From Schlesneria sp. (GTDB lineage Bacteria > Planctomycetota > Planctomycetia > Planctomycetales > Planctomycetaceae): DNA of 5,991 bases. The translations under genes were made by a program, and so were the position numbers. The DNA lies in assembly GCA_025353525.1 (NCBI GenBank), contig JANXOO010000386.1:1-5991 (forward strand). Reading direction: 5' to 3'. Of the stretch, positions 5,465 to 5,991 are shown piece by piece. Under the pieces are notes generated by a model. The model had not been told where the DNA came from. It saw only the letters and a program-made list of their open reading frames with translations, and ran no database searches. Position 1 is the stretch's first letter, and every line of letters starts with the position of its first letter.

Positions 5465-5991
5465 ATGACCATGTTGCAATCCACGAATCGTCGTCAGTTT
5501 CTCGTTCGATCTGCTGCCACACTGGGGGCAGTAGCGCTCCCGTCCATTGTTCCCGCCAGTGCGCTGGGGCTCGAACCCAACAAGGCAGCGGCAAGTGAAC
5601 GAATTACGCTGGGTGTGATCGGCATCGGACCTCGCTGCAAGTACGTACTGGGCGGAATGCTGGGGTTGCCCGATGTGCAGTGCGTCGCCATCGCCGACGT
5701 GCAGGCGATTCGGCGCGACGAAGGCAAGGAAATGGTTGATCGACATTACGGCAACCGTGACATCAAGCTCTACCGGGATTTTCGCGAGATCCTGGATCGC
5801 AAAGATATCGATGCCGTACTGATCGCCACCGGAGATCGCTGGCACGGCCCCGCTTCGATCATGGCGGCAGAAGCGGGCAAGGATGTCTACAGCGAAAAAC
5901 CGTGTGGTATCACGATTGATGTCTGCAAGGCACTCGCCGACTGTATCAGGAAAACAGGACGGGTCTTTCAGGCAGGTACGCAGCGCCGCAG
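5465..5991 (+). CDS. Tat-exported Gfo/Idh/MocA family oxidoreductase (partial, C-terminus beyond right edge)
   Basis: NAD(P)-dependent sugar or inositol dehydrogenase-like protein; 175 codons are in the window without a stop. The N-terminus carries a twin-arginine signal, NRRQFLVRS (8-16), then a hydrophobic stretch and ALPSIVPASALG (24-35), where cleavage is likely. The Rossmann part follows: ITLGVIGIGPR (47-57), a beta strand ending in Asp at VAIADV (74-79), DAVLIATGDRWHGPAS (116-131) and the family EKP motif in VYSEKPCG (141-148) with Lys145, the usual catalytic-region lysine. Complete relatives have about 400-450 residues, so the substrate-binding half is missing here. AGGA at 5451-5454 lies 10 nt before the ATG at 5465, favouring it over the ATG at 5471. 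Export of such enzymes is frequent in planctomycetes; the substrate is unknown. It may share an operon with the upstream epimerase. Confidence 0.93.
   Translation, partial: MTMLQSTNRRQFLVRSAATLGAVALPSIVPASALGLEPNKAAASERITLGVIGIGPRCKYVLGGMLGLPDVQCVAIADVQAIRRDEGKEMVDRHYGNRDIKLYRDFREILDRKDIDAVLIATGDRWHGPASIMAAEAGKDVYSEKPCGITIDVCKALADCIRKTGRVFQAGTQRR

Overview
The window reads as a planctomycete chromosome fragment. This is inferred from three things: a Tat-exported Gfo/Idh/MocA oxidoreductase next to a sugar epimerase, a carboxypeptidase-regulatory-like domain of the planctomycete style in the BON protein, and moderate GC. Species cannot be named from the sequence. There are seven protein genes, two of them cut by the window edges. 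I see no RNA genes, mobile elements or CRISPR arrays.

Left part (1-4124, all minus strand; transcription runs right to left): a sulfate-uptake locus. In transcription order it is an Rrf2-family regulator with a cysteine cluster (4124-3660), a lipoprotein-type sulfate-binding protein Sbp/CysP (3552-2497), an unusual BON-TM-regulatory-like protein (2491-1715), and the permeases CysT (1713-886) and CysW (767 to beyond position 1). The sbp, BON and cysT genes are packed with 5-nt and 1-nt gaps. CysT and CysW are separated by 118 nt that contain a perfect 7-bp hairpin. The ATPase CysA is not in the window and would be expected past the left edge.

Middle (4125-4501): a 377-bp divergent intergenic region. 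It holds a strong sigma70-type promoter for the Rrf2 gene and at most a weak promoter candidate for the rightward genes.

Right part (4502-5991, plus strand): a sugar epimerase/isomerase of the D-tagatose/D-psicose 3-epimerase type with all metal and substrate residues in place, then, after 123 bp, the first 175 codons of a Tat-signal Gfo/Idh/MocA oxidoreductase. They probably act in sugar or keto-sugar metabolism, unrelated to the sulfate locus.

Working model: the Rrf2 protein, possibly an Fe-S sensor, controls sulfate import. Sbp captures the anion outside the membrane and CysT/CysW pass it inward, powered by CysA. The membrane-anchored BON protein is translated between binding protein and permease and is the most novel-looking part. 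Its role is unknown.
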